Assembly (NCBI GenBank): GCA_026708035.1
Contig: JAPOVQ010000011.1
Location: 50,510-114,509, forward strand
DNA from: Chloroflexota bacterium
GTDB lineage: Bacteria > Chloroflexota > UBA11872
Direction: 5' to 3'
Length of the DNA stretch: 64,000 nucleotides
Below the pieces are notes generated by a model. It did no database searches, was not told where the DNA came from, and worked only from the letters and a program-made list of their open reading frames with translations. Position 1 is the first letter of the stretch; each line of letters begins with the position of its first letter. A program made the position numbers and the translations under genes. Shown here in pieces: positions 36,178 to 46,186 of this stretch.

Positions 36178-38877
36178 TCAGCTCAGCCGCGGGTTGGGTT
36201 TCTCGGCGTCGATGTTCAGGTCCTCGATCGCCTCGGACACCAGCTCAGCGTCAATCCGACTCTCCTGCGCCAGCGCGTGCAGCGTCGCCAGGGTCACGAA
36301 GCGTGCATCGACCTCGAAGAAATCGCGCAAGGCCGCGCGCGTATCGCTGCGTCCGAAGCCGTCGGTGCCCAGCGCCACCAGCCGCCCCGGAACCCACTTC
36401 GCAATCAGGTCCGGCAGGGTCTTCATGTAGTCGGTGGCGGCCACGACCACCTCCGGCGCATCCGCCAGGCAGGTCGCCACATATGACGTGCGCGGCGTCC
36501 GGTCGGGATGCAGCATGTTCCATCGGTCCGCGTCCAGCGCCTCGCGGCGCAGCTGCGTATAGCTCGTCACCGACCACACGTCCGCCGCCACGCCATAGCG
36601 TGCCGCCAACATCTCTTGCGCCTCGAGGACCTCGTTGAGGATCGCGCCGCTTCCCAGCAAGGTGGCGCGCGGTTGGCCGGGTGCCGCATCGGCGGCGCGC
36701 AGGCGGTACATGCCCTTGAGAATGCCTTCCCGCACGCCCGCATCCGTCGGCAGACTCGGGTGCGGATAGGCCTCGTTGCCGAGGGTGAGGTAGTAGAACA
36801 CGTCCTCATCCTGCTCGTGCATGCGGCGGATGCCCTCGCGGATGATGACCGAGATTTCATAGGCAAACGCGGGATCGTAGGCCAGACACGTCGGCACAAC
36901 GGAAAACAACAGATGGCTGTGGCCGTCCTGGTGCTGTAAGCCCTCACCCGCCAGCGTCGTCCGGCCGGCGGTGGCGCCCAACAAGAATCCGCGCGTCCTC
37001 GCGTCGGCCGCGGCCCACACAAGATCGCCGACGCGCTGAAAGCCGAACATCGAGTAGTAGATGAAGAACGGCAACGTAGCGACGCCGTAGGTCGCGTGGG
37101 AGGTCCCGGCGGCGATGAACGAACTCATCGCCCCAGCCTCGGCGATTCCCTCCTCCAGGATTTGGCCGTCGGTGGCCTCCTTGTAGTAGAGGAGCGACGC
37201 CGAATCGACCGGCTCGTAGAGCTGCCCCACGGCCGAGTAGATGCCGACCTGGCGGAAGAGCGCCTCCATGCCGAAGGTGCGGGCTTCGTCGGGCACGATG
37301 GGAACGACGCGGGGACCCAGCGCCGGATCGCGCAGCAGCTTGGACAGCATGCGCACGAACGCCATGGTCGTGGTGGCGGGCCGCTCGCTCCCGGCCTCGA
37401 ACTCGGCAAACACATCGGCCGGAGGCGTTGAGATCTGGCTCTTCTCCGCGCTGCGCATGGGCATGAATCCGCCGAGCTCTTCGCGCCGAACCGTGAGATA
37501 GCGGACTTCGCGACTCTCGGGCCCCGGGCGGTAGAGCGGGGCGCGACCGACGTCCTCATCGGAAATTGGAATCTTGAATCGATCGCGGAACGTCAGCAGC
37601 TCATCCTCGTTCAGCTGCTTCTGCTGATGCGTCACGTTGCGGCCTTCGCCGGCCTCGCCGAGCCCGTAGCCTTTGATCGTGCGCGCCAGCACGACCGTCG
37701 GGGCGCCCTGGTGTCGCACGGCGGCGTTGAAGGCCGCGTAGACCTTGCGCGCGTCATGCCCCCCGAGGTTCATGCGCACCAGCTCGTCGTCGCTGCGGTC
37801 GGCGACCATCGCCAGCAGCCGTTCGTCCACCCCGTAGAAGTTTTCGCGGATGTAGGCCCCGCCGGCCACGCTGTACTTCTGAAATTCACCGTCGACGATC
37901 TGGCCCGCACGGCGCGTGAGCAATCCGTCGTGGTCGTTGGCGAACAGCTCGTCCCAATCGCGGCCCCAGAGGACCTTGATCACGTTCCACCCGGCGCCGC
38001 GAAACAGCCCTTCCAATTCCTGCACGATGTTTCCGTTGCCGCGGACCGGGCCGTCCAGTCGCTGCAGGTTGCAGTTGACCACCCAGGTGAGGTTGTCCAG
38101 GTACTCGCGCCCAGCGAGGGAAATCGCCGCGATGGTCTCCGGCGCGTCGGCTTCGCCGTCGCCCACGAACGCCCACACCCGCTGGTCGGAGGGCTGCTTC
38201 AGCCCCCGATCCTCCAGGTAGCGCATGAACCGCGCCTGGTAGATCGACATCAGCGGACCCAAGCCCATGGACACGGTGGGGAACTGCCAGAAATCGGGCA
38301 TCAGCCAGGGATGCGGGTATGACGAGACGCCGCCGCTGGGCATGAGCTCACGCCGAAAGTCGTGAAGCTGCTCGGCGGTCAGGCGACCTTCGAGATACGC
38401 CCGTGCATAGATGCCGGGCGCCGCGTGGCCCTGGAAATAGATGATGTCCGGCCCCTCGGGGTGATCCGGCCCGCGAAAGAAGTGGTTGAAGCCGACCTCA
38501 TAGAGCGTGGCCGCCGACGCGTAGGTGGAAATATGCCCGCCGATACCGTCCGCCTCGCGGTTGGCGGCCACGACCATGGCCATCGCATTCCAGCGAATGA
38601 TGCTGCGGATCTGCCACTCGAGCGCCTCGTCGCCGGGATAGGCCGGCTCGCGCTCCGGCGGAATGGAGTTCGCATAGGGCGTGCGCGCGGTGACCGGCAG
38701 CACGCCGCCGGCCCGCTGCGCGTGAATCTGCAGCTCCCGCAGCAACTCACGCACGCGCTCGTTGCCGGAAAGCCGCCGCACGTCATGCAGCGCGTCCAGC
38801 CAGTCTCGCGTTTCGACCGCGTCGGCCCCCTGACCGCCGTTCAAGGCGCCGTCGCGGTGGGTGTCTAGCTGTGCCAT
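36178..38877 (-). CDS. aceE: Pyruvate dehydrogenase E1, homodimeric type
   Basis: The 899-residue product matches the single-chain AceE class, not the alpha2-beta2 type. The thiamine diphosphate motif is VGDGEADAPET, followed by LDNLTWVVNCNLQRLDGPVRGN. GHISTYASAATLYEVGFNHFF, FQGHAAPGIYARAYLEGRL and KGYGLGEAGEGRN are further family landmarks. It decarboxylates pyruvate and acetylates the lipoyl group of AceF. ATG at 38877. Order aceE-aceF-lpd, directly downstream of lipA, is consistent with one lipoate-dependent unit. A 155-bp gap to lipA shows no gene. Confidence 0.95.
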   Translation of the reverse strand: MAQLDTHRDGALNGGQGADAVETRDWLDALHDVRRLSGNERVRELLRELQIHAQRAGGVLPVTARTPYANSIPPEREPAYPGDEALEWQIRSIIRWNAMAMVVAANREADGIGGHISTYASAATLYEVGFNHFFRGPDHPEGPDIIYFQGHAAPGIYARAYLEGRLTAEQLHDFRRELMPSGGVSSYPHPWLMPDFWQFPTVSMGLGPLMSIYQARFMRYLEDRGLKQPSDQRVWAFVGDGEADAPETIAAISLAGREYLDNLTWVVNCNLQRLDGPVRGNGNIVQELEGLFRGAGWNVIKVLWGRDWDELFANDHDGLLTRRAGQIVDGEFQKYSVAGGAYIRENFYGVDERLLAMVADRSDDELVRMNLGGHDARKVYAAFNAAVRHQGAPTVVLARTIKGYGLGEAGEGRNVTHQQKQLNEDELLTFRDRFKIPISDEDVGRAPLYRPGPESREVRYLTVRREELGGFMPMRSAEKSQISTPPADVFAEFEAGSERPATTTMAFVRMLSKLLRDPALGPRVVPIVPDEARTFGMEALFRQVGIYSAVGQLYEPVDSASLLYYKEATDGQILEEGIAEAGAMSSFIAAGTSHATYGVATLPFFIYYSMFGFQRVGDLVWAAADARTRGFLLGATAGRTTLAGEGLQHQDGHSHLLFSVVPTCLAYDPAFAYEISVIIREGIRRMHEQDEDVFYYLTLGNEAYPHPSLPTDAGVREGILKGMYRLRAADAAPGQPRATLLGSGAILNEVLEAQEMLAARYGVAADVWSVTSYTQLRREALDADRWNMLHPDRTPRTSYVATCLADAPEVVVAATDYMKTLPDLIAKWVPGRLVALGTDGFGRSDTRAALRDFFEVDARFVTLATLHALAQESRIDAELVSEAIEDLNIDAEKPNPRLS

Positions 38878-39032
38878 GGGCTCCGCCTAGAGACTACGCA
38901 AGGGTAGTACGCCCGGCGCTGGGCGCTTCAGTGGCCGCCGGACGGCCGGGATTGGCCAGGCGTCGCCTGTGGTCGTTGCGCTCTGACGGGGCGCCACCGG
39001 CGGGACGAGCGTGCCGCGCCGGTTCTCGCCCT

Positions 39033-39929
39033 TCATCCCAGGCGCGCGCGGTTCATGGACGCGGCGAGGGCTTGGCGACCGGCGTGGTACGAGCTGCGCA
39101 CCAGCGGGCCGGATTCCACGTGGACGAACCCCAGCGCTCGGGCTTCTTCGGCGATATCCACGAACTCGTCGGGGTGATAGAAGCGCTCCACCGGCAGGTG
39201 CTTGCGCGTCGGCTGGAGGTATTGCCCCACGGTGAGCAGCTCGCAGCGGTTCGCCACCAGGTCGGCAAGCGTCGCGCGCAGCTCGTCGCGCGTTTCGCCA
39301 AGCCCGACCATCACCCCCGACTTGGTCGCCACGTCCGGCGCCAGGTCGGCCGCTCGGCGAATCAACTCCAGCGTGCGCTCGTAGCGCGCCTTGGGTCGCA
39401 CGCGGCCATAGAGGCGCGGCACCGTCTCGGTGTTGTGGTTGAGCACCACCGGCCGCGCCTCCATCACCGTCGCCAGCGCGTCCCAGTCGCCCATGAAGTC
39501 GGGAATGAGCACCTCAACCTGGCACGAGGGACGCACCCGGCGCACGGCGCGAATGCAGTCGGCGAAGACGCTCGCTCCGCCGTCGGGCACGTCGTCGCGG
39601 TTGACCGACGTGATCACGCAATAGTCGAGTCCCATGCGCTCCACGGCCGCCGCCAGGCGCAGCGGCTCCAGCGGATCGAGCGCACCGGGGCGGCCCGACG
39701 TGACGGCGCAAAAGCCGCAGGCGCGCGTGCAGGTGTCGCCCAGGATCATGAAAGTAGCGTGGCCGTCGTTCCAGCACTCGCCGATGTTGGGGCAGCGGGC
39801 CTCCTCGCAGACGGTGTGCAGCGACTGCGTGCGCATCAGCCGCTTGAGGCCCGTGAAGCGGTCGCCGGTCGGCGCGCGCACCTTGAGCCACGCGGGCTTG
39901 GGGTACCGGGGCCGGACCTTAGTGGCCAT
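39033..39929 (-). CDS. lipA: Lipoyl synthase
   Basis: LipA is a radical SAM enzyme inserting two sulfur atoms into protein-bound octanoyl groups. The 298-residue product has both cluster motifs: the auxiliary-cluster CEEARCPNIGEC (Cys41, 46, 52) and the radical SAM CTRACGFC (Cys67, 71, 74). ATG at 39929 gives the characteristic N-terminus MATKVRPRYPKPAWLKVRAP; longer in-frame extensions lie inside lipB and are rejected. The start overlaps the lipB end by 11 bp. Confidence 0.96.
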   Translation of the reverse strand: MATKVRPRYPKPAWLKVRAPTGDRFTGLKRLMRTQSLHTVCEEARCPNIGECWNDGHATFMILGDTCTRACGFCAVTSGRPGALDPLEPLRLAAAVERMGLDYCVITSVNRDDVPDGGASVFADCIRAVRRVRPSCQVEVLIPDFMGDWDALATVMEARPVVLNHNTETVPRLYGRVRPKARYERTLELIRRAADLAPDVATKSGVMVGLGETRDELRATLADLVANRCELLTVGQYLQPTRKHLPVERFYHPDEFVDIAEEARALGFVHVESGPLVRSSYHAGRQALAASMNRARLG

Positions 39930-40605
39930 TGGCGAGGGCCATCTCTGAGTCGGCATCCCGCACGACGACGTCAAATGTTTGGGCGAAGGCGGTGATGAAC
40001 GCCTCCTTGGCGGCTTCGTGGTCCGGCGCTGCCCCACAGTAGCGCTCCACGGACGTTATGCCGGCGTCATGGATGCCGCAGGGCACGATGGCCTCGAAGG
40101 CCGACAGGTCGGGCGCAAGGTTGAGCGATATGCCGTGCATGCTCACGCCGCCGCGGACGTGGACGCCCAGCGCGGCGATCTTGTCGTTACCCACCCACAC
40201 GCCGGGCAGCTTCTTTCGAGGTGCGGCGGGCACGCCGAGGGCAGCCAGGGTGGTCACCAGCGTTTGCTCCAGGCCGCGAACGAAACTGATGGGGTAGATG
40301 CCGCGGCGGCGCAGGTCCAGGATCGGATAGGCCACCAGCTGTCCCGGTCCGTGGTAGGTCACGTCGCCGCCGCGTTCCACGTCCACGACCTCGATCCCCT
40401 GCGCCGCCAGCCGCTCCGGCGACGCCAAAAGGTTCGCCGGGTCGCTGCGGCGGCCGCAGGTGTACACCGGCGGATGCTCCAGCAGCGCCAGGGCCTCGGC
40501 CGCCGTGCCCGCGCGAACATCGTCGGCGCGCGTCTGCTGCCACGCCCACGCATCGCGATAGGCCACCCGGCCCGCCCGGTGCACATCGACGGAGGCAGTC
40601 ACCAT
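39919..40605 (-). CDS. lipB: Octanoyl-ACP:protein N-octanoyltransferase
   Basis: LipB moves octanoate from ACP to lipoyl domains, providing the LipA substrate. The 228-residue product contains RGGDVTYHGPGQLVAYPILDL, KIAALGVHVRGGVSMHGISLN (with the catalytic Lys) and VPCGIHDAGITSV (with the catalytic Cys). ATG at 40605 is the natural start. It ends within the lipA start region. The gene begins 80 bp after the radical SAM gene and belongs to the same minus-strand run as aceE, aceF and lpd. Confidence 0.95.
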   Translation of the reverse strand: MVTASVDVHRAGRVAYRDAWAWQQTRADDVRAGTAAEALALLEHPPVYTCGRRSDPANLLASPERLAAQGIEVVDVERGGDVTYHGPGQLVAYPILDLRRRGIYPISFVRGLEQTLVTTLAALGVPAAPRKKLPGVWVGNDKIAALGVHVRGGVSMHGISLNLAPDLSAFEAIVPCGIHDAGITSVERYCGAAPDHEAAKEAFITAFAQTFDVVVRDADSEMALANGH

Positions 40606-40684
40606 GGCCCGAGCGTACCCATCAGGGCTGACCGATCCAAGCTGCGCCGAGGTCTCGGACTTCGGCTCGGGAACCGGGCGGGCG

Positions 40685-42103
40685 CTAGATCCCCGCCAGC
40701 TGCGCGAATTGCAGCTCGGTCGGCTCGGCGCAGCAGAACCAGGCTTCGGTGAGCCGCGGTCGCGCCGCCGCGCGCTCGGCGTCGATGGGAATCCCATGCG
40801 CTCGACCCTCGGCGGCCGCTCCGGCGGCATCGAGCGCAAGCGCCCGCACCGCGGCGTAGGACGACGCAATCTCCGTGTCCGCATCGGCAAGGGCCGCCAC
40901 CAGCGCCCCAATCTCCGCTTGCAGCGCGTCGACCGCCGGATCGGCCGCCCGCCACGCATAGCTCAGTTGCGCCTCGTCGTACGGCCCCAGGTAGCGTTGC
41001 ATGTCGGGCAGATCGAGCAGCAGCGACCCCTTTGGCAGCAGCAGCCGAATGCTGTACTGCACCGGATCGACGTTGCCCACCAGGTCGTGCCGCGCGACGA
41101 AATCGAGAATGTCCAGCACGTCGGCGAACGACGTCCACGGCGTGAATGGCAGCCAGGAGGGCCGCGTCTCGATGCCGTGGCGTCGTAGCAGGGCGATCGC
41201 CTGCCCGGCCTCGGCGGCCACGTGGCCTTTGTCCAGGCGCCCCAGGATCGTGTCGTTGAGCGACTCGAACGCCGAGATGACGAACAGGCATCCGGCGTCG
41301 GCGAACTCCGGCCACACGTGGGCGTGCTCCAGGATATGCTCGACCTTGGTGGTGCAGTCGAACGTGAGGTCCGGGAACCGCTGGTGCATGGCCCGCACCA
41401 CCTTGCGCGAGTGGCGCCAGCCGTTGAGGAAGTCTGGATCGCCGAAGGTGATGTGCCGAGCGCCCGCATCGACCAGCCGCCCAATGTCGTCCAGCACCGT
41501 GTCGGCGCCGACGATGCGAATGCGACCGTCGTAGACCACCGGCACCGGACAATGGCGGCACTTGTGCACGCAGCCGTGGCTCGCCTCGACATAGCCCGCC
41601 AGACGCTCTTCGCCGTCGACGGCAAGGCGCGCGTAGCGGTCGATCGGCGGGAGCAGCTCGCGCGCCGGGGCGTGAAAGCCGTGCTTGGTGAGCTGGATGA
41701 TGTCGGTCGAAAGAGTTGCCTGCCCATTCGCGCTCGATAGCGCGTCCACCCAGGCCACCAGCTCCGGCTCGTACTCGCCGGCGAGCGCCCGGTCCATCGG
41801 ATGGCTTGGGTCCAGCGCCGGCGCCATTTCGCCGTAGAGGCCATAGAAACAAACTGGAACGTCAGGGTGCGTCCGGCGCGCCGCCTGCGCGGCGCTCACC
41901 GCGATGCGCATGGCCGTGTGCATCGGAACCGAGAACGCCAGCGCGTCGACGGCGTCGAGGGCGTCTGGGTCCCACATCTCGACGGCCAAGTCCAGCGCGC
42001 GCACCTCGTGTCCCGCCGCCTGCAGCGCCGCGGCCGGCGAGGCCGCATGCACCGGCTGGTGCCCCAGCTCGTAGGTCGAGACGATCAAGACCCGCATCAA
42101 CAT
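40685..42103 (-). CDS. CCAEP-tail radical SAM protein with N-terminal B12-binding-like domain
   Basis: The 472-residue product has an N-terminal cobalamin-binding-like alpha/beta region (MRVLIVSTYELGHQPVHAAS, LAFSVPMHTAM). A radical SAM core carries CVHKCRHC at about residues 178-185. The C-terminal end is WFCCAEPTELQFAQLAGI, with the Cys-Cys-Ala-Glu-Pro motif near 457-461. This matches the family I know as CUAEP/CCAEP-tail radical SAM proteins, some of which use selenocysteine at the first position; here both codons are TGC. Function is unknown. ATG at 42103 overlaps the end of the ATP-grasp gene (another ATG is at 42097), so the two products probably act together. Confidence 0.85.
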   Translation of the reverse strand: MLMRVLIVSTYELGHQPVHAASPAAALQAAGHEVRALDLAVEMWDPDALDAVDALAFSVPMHTAMRIAVSAAQAARRTHPDVPVCFYGLYGEMAPALDPSHPMDRALAGEYEPELVAWVDALSSANGQATLSTDIIQLTKHGFHAPARELLPPIDRYARLAVDGEERLAGYVEASHGCVHKCRHCPVPVVYDGRIRIVGADTVLDDIGRLVDAGARHITFGDPDFLNGWRHSRKVVRAMHQRFPDLTFDCTTKVEHILEHAHVWPEFADAGCLFVISAFESLNDTILGRLDKGHVAAEAGQAIALLRRHGIETRPSWLPFTPWTSFADVLDILDFVARHDLVGNVDPVQYSIRLLLPKGSLLLDLPDMQRYLGPYDEAQLSYAWRAADPAVDALQAEIGALVAALADADTEIASSYAAVRALALDAAGAAAEGRAHGIPIDAERAAARPRLTEAWFCCAEPTELQFAQLAGI

Positions 42104-43368
42104 CCCGCCTCGGGACTCTCCGTTCCGGGCCGCCGCCGGGGCGCCCGGTTTGGATCGATCTCAACCTCAAGCTTCGCATGCGCGCGCCGCAGCGCCGACT
42201 CGACCGCCGCCGGCGTCTCACCCCGCGCAAACATGAATCCAAGATAGCGGTCGCCCTCGGGCAGCGGTTCGACCCAGCCGCCCGGCGCGATCGTGATTTC
42301 CAATCCCACGATGCCGGAAACGTCCAGCGCCGCCTCGCGTCCGCCCACCTCGACCAACACGCCGGCGCGGGAAATGGGCAGCATCATCACGCCCGACGCG
42401 GCATGCGCGGCGGTGGTGTCTCGCAATGGCAGATCAAGCGCATGCCGCAGGATGAGCGACTCCAGCGACACCCCCAGCCCGAATCGCAGCGATCGCGCGC
42501 AGAGGCCGCCGATAGACCGCGCAGCAACCTCGATCACCGCCACCGCGTCGCCGTCCACACGTACTTCGGCGTGCACCGGACCTTCGGTGAGACCCAGCCC
42601 CGCGACGGCCGCACTGGTCACGTCCTCGACCGCACGCTGAACCTCACCGGGTAGGCGAGATGGTGTTATGTAAAGCGTTTCTTCGAAATAGGGGCCATCG
42701 AGGGGATCCGGCTTGTCGAAGACGGCCAGCGTATGCGGCGTCCCCCTTCGCAACAGCCCCTCCACCGCCACCTCCACGCCGGGCGCGAATCGCTCGATCA
42801 GCAACGGCGCAGGCAGGTCCTCATCGGACCCCGCCAACATCCGCTGGATTCGCGCCGCCGCAGCGCTGGCTTCCGCTGGAGTGTCGGCCCGGATCACCCC
42901 TTGGCTGCCCGACAGTCCCACGGGTTTGATTACCACCGGGAAGCCGAGCTCCGCCGCCGCGGCCGCCGGGTCCGCATCACCGTCAACGAGCGAAAACGCC
43001 GGCTGGGGCACGCCGGCCTGCGCCAGCCGCCGTCGCATGGCGGCCTTGTCCCGCGTGAGCGCCGTGGCCGCGGGCGGACTGTGCGCCAGCCCCAATCGCT
43101 CGGCGGCAAGCGCGGCCGCCCCGACTCCCGCATCATCCACCGGGACGATGGCATTGAGCGGCGCCTCGTCGGCAAACTCGACGATGGCGTCCGCCGCGAT
43201 CTCGGGACGGTGCAGCGGCAGCTCGATCACGCGCGATCCAATCACGTCGTCCAGCGCGTGACGTTGCTCGGCGCCAACGACGACCTCGACGCCAAGCTCC
43301 CGCGCGGCTTCGAGAAAGTCGGCCGCGCGGTACGCCCGCGTCGGCAGCAGTAGGAGAACCCGGCGCAT
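42097..43368 (-). CDS. ATP-grasp enzyme (carboxylate-amine ligase-like)
   Basis: The 423-residue product has the ATP-grasp fold: an N-terminal Rossmann-like part (RRVLLLLPTRAYRAADF), the central segment LGFPVVIKPVGLSGSQGV, LLIERFAPGVEVAVEGL, and the metal-binding end VIEVAARSIGGLCAR (Glu plus Gly-rich loop). Such enzymes join a carboxylate to an amine via an acyl-phosphate. ATG at 43368 has AGGA nearby and gives a compact family start; an upstream in-frame GTG adds six residues. It overlaps the CCAEP-tail radical SAM gene, indicating joint function. The substrate is unknown. Confidence 0.85.
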   Translation of the reverse strand: MRRVLLLLPTRAYRAADFLEAARELGVEVVVGAEQRHALDDVIGSRVIELPLHRPEIAADAIVEFADEAPLNAIVPVDDAGVGAAALAAERLGLAHSPPAATALTRDKAAMRRRLAQAGVPQPAFSLVDGDADPAAAAAELGFPVVIKPVGLSGSQGVIRADTPAEASAAAARIQRMLAGSDEDLPAPLLIERFAPGVEVAVEGLLRRGTPHTLAVFDKPDPLDGPYFEETLYITPSRLPGEVQRAVEDVTSAAVAGLGLTEGPVHAEVRVDGDAVAVIEVAARSIGGLCARSLRFGLGVSLESLILRHALDLPLRDTTAAHAASGVMMLPISRAGVLVEVGGREAALDVSGIVGLEITIAPGGWVEPLPEGDRYLGFMFARGETPAAVESALRRAHAKLEVEIDPNRAPRRRPGTESPEAGC

Positions 43369-43424
43369 CGTCCTATGATGAACCACGAACGGACGACGCG
43401 CCGCACGCCCGCTGGATGGGGAGC

Positions 43425-44078
43425 ATGACCCTGGAACACGAGACTGAAGTCTTCATCAGCGACGCCGCGCGCGACTTGGTGCTCGATTTTCGCGCGCGCT
43501 CCGACCGGCCGGACAGGGACGACCTGGCCATGTGGATCGAGGTCACCGGAATCTCGGGGACCGGTTTCAGCTACGACATGTACTTGAAGAGCTCGCAGGA
43601 CGCGGCACCCGACGATGCAGTCGTAGAAGTCGCCGCCGGGCTCAACGTCGTCGTCCGCGCCGGGAGTACCGACCAGCTCGACGGCGCCACGATCGACTAT
43701 CGCTCCGCCCCGAACGGCGGTGGCCTATTCGTCGACAATCCCAACACGCCGAGCCCGGTCGCCGGACCGGCGGCCCGCGATGTCCCCGCGCCACAGCTCA
43801 GCGGTGCAGTGGCGGATCAGGTCGCGCAGATTCTCGAGCAGCAGATCAATCCCGCCATCGCCGCGCACGGGGGGCATGCCGAGCTCGTCTCCGTCGAGGA
43901 CGGCGCGGCGTACCTACGCCTGAGCGGCGGATGCCAGGGGTGCGGCATGGCGTCCGTCACCCTGACGCAGGGCATCGAGGTGGCCATTCGCGAGGCCGTC
44001 CCCGAAGTCACGCGGGTGATTGACGTGACCGACCACGCCTCGGGCACCAATCCCTACTTCGAGGCGTCGAAGAAGTAG
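43425..44078 (+). CDS. nfuA: NfuA-like iron-sulfur carrier (degenerate HesB domain + NifU C-terminal domain)
   Basis: The 217-residue product has an N-terminal HesB/IscA-like domain (~1-100) lacking its usual cluster cysteines, then a Pro-rich linker. The NifU-type domain (~120-210) carries the cluster motif GGCQGCGMASVTLTQGIE (CxxC). This is the NfuA architecture, delivering [4Fe-4S] clusters to targets such as LipA. The ATG at 43425 is preferred over 43416 because GGATGGGG precedes it. It lies between two minus-strand blocks and is divergent from the ATP-grasp gene. Confidence 0.86.
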   Translation: MTLEHETEVFISDAARDLVLDFRARSDRPDRDDLAMWIEVTGISGTGFSYDMYLKSSQDAAPDDAVVEVAAGLNVVVRAGSTDQLDGATIDYRSAPNGGGLFVDNPNTPSPVAGPAARDVPAPQLSGAVADQVAQILEQQINPAIAAHGGHAELVSVEDGAAYLRLSGGCQGCGMASVTLTQGIEVAIREAVPEVTRVIDVTDHASGTNPYFEASKK

Positions 44079-44091
44079 GTCGGCGCGGCTG

Positions 44092-44877
44092 CTAGTCGGC
44101 CCTCTCGAACGTGCGGTCGCTCGAAGCTGCGCTCCGTCCCGGATGCGGCACGAACGGCACGCCCTTGAGCCTGAGCCGCAGCGCCTGCCAGTAGATCGCC
44201 GCGGTTACGCGCGCCGTCATGAACGGATAGCGAACCAGCGCGCCGGTGAGCGCACGGGCCGTCATGGGTCGGCGGCAGAGCGAAAGGTCAGCTTCAAAGA
44301 GTGGCGCCGAGGCCCGGATCGCCACCATGCGCACGTCGAGATCCACGCCCGGCGCCGTCGCCGACAGGCGGTACTCCATATCCATGGTCATGAAGGGCGA
44401 TACGTGCAGGGCCTTTGAGAATTCGGCTCGGAGCTTGTCACCCTCGCCAGCCGGCTCCACGACGTAGGCGTGACGCTCGCCCCACGGCGTGTTCGTGACC
44501 TCGGCCACCAACGCCTCGACTCGCTCGCCGCCGGGCGTGAAGCAGTAGTAGACGCTGATCGGATTGAAAACATAGCCGAAGTAGCGCAGGTGGGTTAGCA
44601 GGCGAATAGGTCCCTCGGGCCGGCGACCAGTCACCTCGTGGACGCGTCGGCGCACGGATTCGTCCAGCGGCAGCGCCGGATCGCCGAAGTGATCGGCTCG
44701 GCGAAACCACGCCAGCGCCGGACGCCGCGCCGACCAGAGCCAGTGCCCGTCGAACACTCCGGGCAGCTCCGCCAGATCGAGGTAGACCATGAAGAGCGGA
44801 AATCGAAACTCGTGCGCGACCGGTCGTCGCCGCCGGTGCGTGACGACGCCCGTGTAGAGGCCACTCGCGCCGCTCAT
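44092..44877 (-). CDS. DUF1365 family protein
   Basis: The 261-residue product shows DUF1365 segments: [22 protein letters not shown] at the start, [21 protein letters not shown] centrally, [16 protein letters not shown] and [17 protein letters not shown]. The family has no firmly established activity but occurs beside FAD amine-oxidase-like and CFA-synthase-like genes. ATG at 44877 overlaps the stop of the upstream FAD gene, so they are co-translated. Further upstream in-frame codons lie inside that gene and are rejected. Confidence 0.88.
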   Translation of the reverse strand: MSGASGLYTGVVTHRRRRPVAHEFRFPLFMVYLDLAELPGVFDGHWLWSARRPALAWFRRADHFGDPALPLDESVRRRVHEVTGRRPEGPIRLLTHLRYFGYVFNPISVYYCFTPGGERVEALVAEVTNTPWGERHAYVVEPAGEGDKLRAEFSKALHVSPFMTMDMEYRLSATAPGVDLDVRMVAIRASAPLFEADLSLCRRPMTARALTGALVRYPFMTARVTAAIYWQALRLRLKGVPFVPHPGRSAASSDRTFERAD

Positions 44878-46115
44878 GGGCCGGCCTCGATCGCCCGCGC
44901 CACACGCAGGCCGCTCACGACGCCGTCCTCGTGGAAGCCATAGCGCCAGTAGGCGCCCGCATACCAGGTCCGGCGCCGGCCGTTCACCTCGGTCCACCGG
45001 CGCTGAGCGGCAATCGCCGCGCGGTTGAGAACCGGGTGGTGGTAGGTCATGCGGGCAATCACGGCCGCCTCGTCAATGCGCTCGTCCTGGTTGAGCGTGA
45101 CGCAGAAGGTCTCGGGCGCGTCCAATCGCTGCAGGCGGTTCATGTTGTACGTCGTCGCCACCCGCTGCCCGCCGTCCGGGGCAATGTAGGAGTTCCACGC
45201 GGCCCAGACGCGGCGCCGCCGGGGAAGCAGGCTCGTATCGGTATGCAGCACGACGCTGTTGGCCTGGTAGTCGATGGCCCCAAGGACCGCGCGTTCCTCG
45301 GGGCTGGGATCGTCGAGCATCCGCAGCGCCTGATCGCTATGGGTCGCGAGCACCACCTGGTCGAATCGGGCGACATGCCCGCCGGCAACGGTGACGTCGA
45401 CGTGGTCGTCCGCTCGCCGCACGCGGGTCACGGGCGCGCGGACATGGATTCGATCGCGAAATGGCCGAGCCAACGCCTCGACGTACTCGCGCGCGCCGCC
45501 GGTGATTGCCGACCAGCGCGGCTTGCCCCGGATTCCCAGCAGTCCGTGGTTGTGGAAGAACCGCACAAACGCTTCAACTGGGATCTGGCCGAAGCGCGCG
45601 GGGTCAGTTGACCAGATGGCGGCGCCCATCGGCACCAGATAGAGCTCACGGAAAACACGGGAGAAGTCCGCGCCTTCCAGGTATTCGTCCAGCGTGAGTC
45701 GCTCGTCGGCCTCCAGCAGCTTGGGCGCCTGGCGATTGAAACGCAGGTAGTCGCGCACCAGCCGCAAGAACGCGGGGCGCGCCAGGTTGCGGCGCTGGGC
45801 GAACACGGCATTCAACGACGCCCCGCTGTACTCGATGCCCGTGCGATCGCAGCGCACGGAGAAGCTCATCTCGGACGGCTGCGTCGGGACGCGGAGGTCG
45901 TCCAGGATGCGCAGGAATTCGGGATAGGTACGGTCGTTGAAAACTACGAATCCGGTGTCGACCGCATAGGTGCGGCCGCCGCTGGACACGTCAATCGTGC
46001 GGGAGTGGCCGCCTGTTTCGTCGCCCGCCTCGAAGACCGTGACGTCATCGTGTGCATGCAGTTGGCGCGCCGCGACGAGACCCGACACCCCGGCGCCGAT
46101 GACGGCGATTCTCAT
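44874..46115 (-). CDS. FAD-dependent amine oxidase-like protein (COG2907 type)
   Basis: The 413-residue product begins [20 protein letters not shown] (dinucleotide fold) with [13 protein letters not shown] (GG motif) and [16 protein letters not shown], typical of the NAD/FAD-binding proteins partnered with DUF1365. Later segments include [14 protein letters not shown] and [16 protein letters not shown]. It likely oxidises or desaturates a lipid or related substrate, but that is inferred from the neighbours. Start is ATG at 46115. It lies 71 bp downstream of the CFA-synthase-like gene. Confidence 0.88.
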   Translation of the reverse strand: MRIAVIGAGVSGLVAARQLHAHDDVTVFEAGDETGGHSRTIDVSSGGRTYAVDTGFVVFNDRTYPEFLRILDDLRVPTQPSEMSFSVRCDRTGIEYSGASLNAVFAQRRNLARPAFLRLVRDYLRFNRQAPKLLEADERLTLDEYLEGADFSRVFRELYLVPMGAAIWSTDPARFGQIPVEAFVRFFHNHGLLGIRGKPRWSAITGGAREYVEALARPFRDRIHVRAPVTRVRRADDHVDVTVAGGHVARFDQVVLATHSDQALRMLDDPSPEERAVLGAIDYQANSVVLHTDTSLLPRRRRVWAAWNSYIAPDGGQRVATTYNMNRLQRLDAPETFCVTLNQDERIDEAAVIARMTYHHPVLNRAAIAAQRRWTEVNGRRRTWYAGAYWRYGFHEDGVVSGLRVARAIEAGP

Positions 46116-46186
46116 GGGCTGCGGCGCCTTGCGTCAGCGCCCTGGCTCGGCGGTCGCTCGTGGGCGGTCATGTTGCGTTCAACGCA

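Noticed and set aside
40685..42103. Selenocysteine in the radical SAM tail
   Set aside because: Both codons in the CCAEP motif are TGC, so no TGA recoding is involved here.
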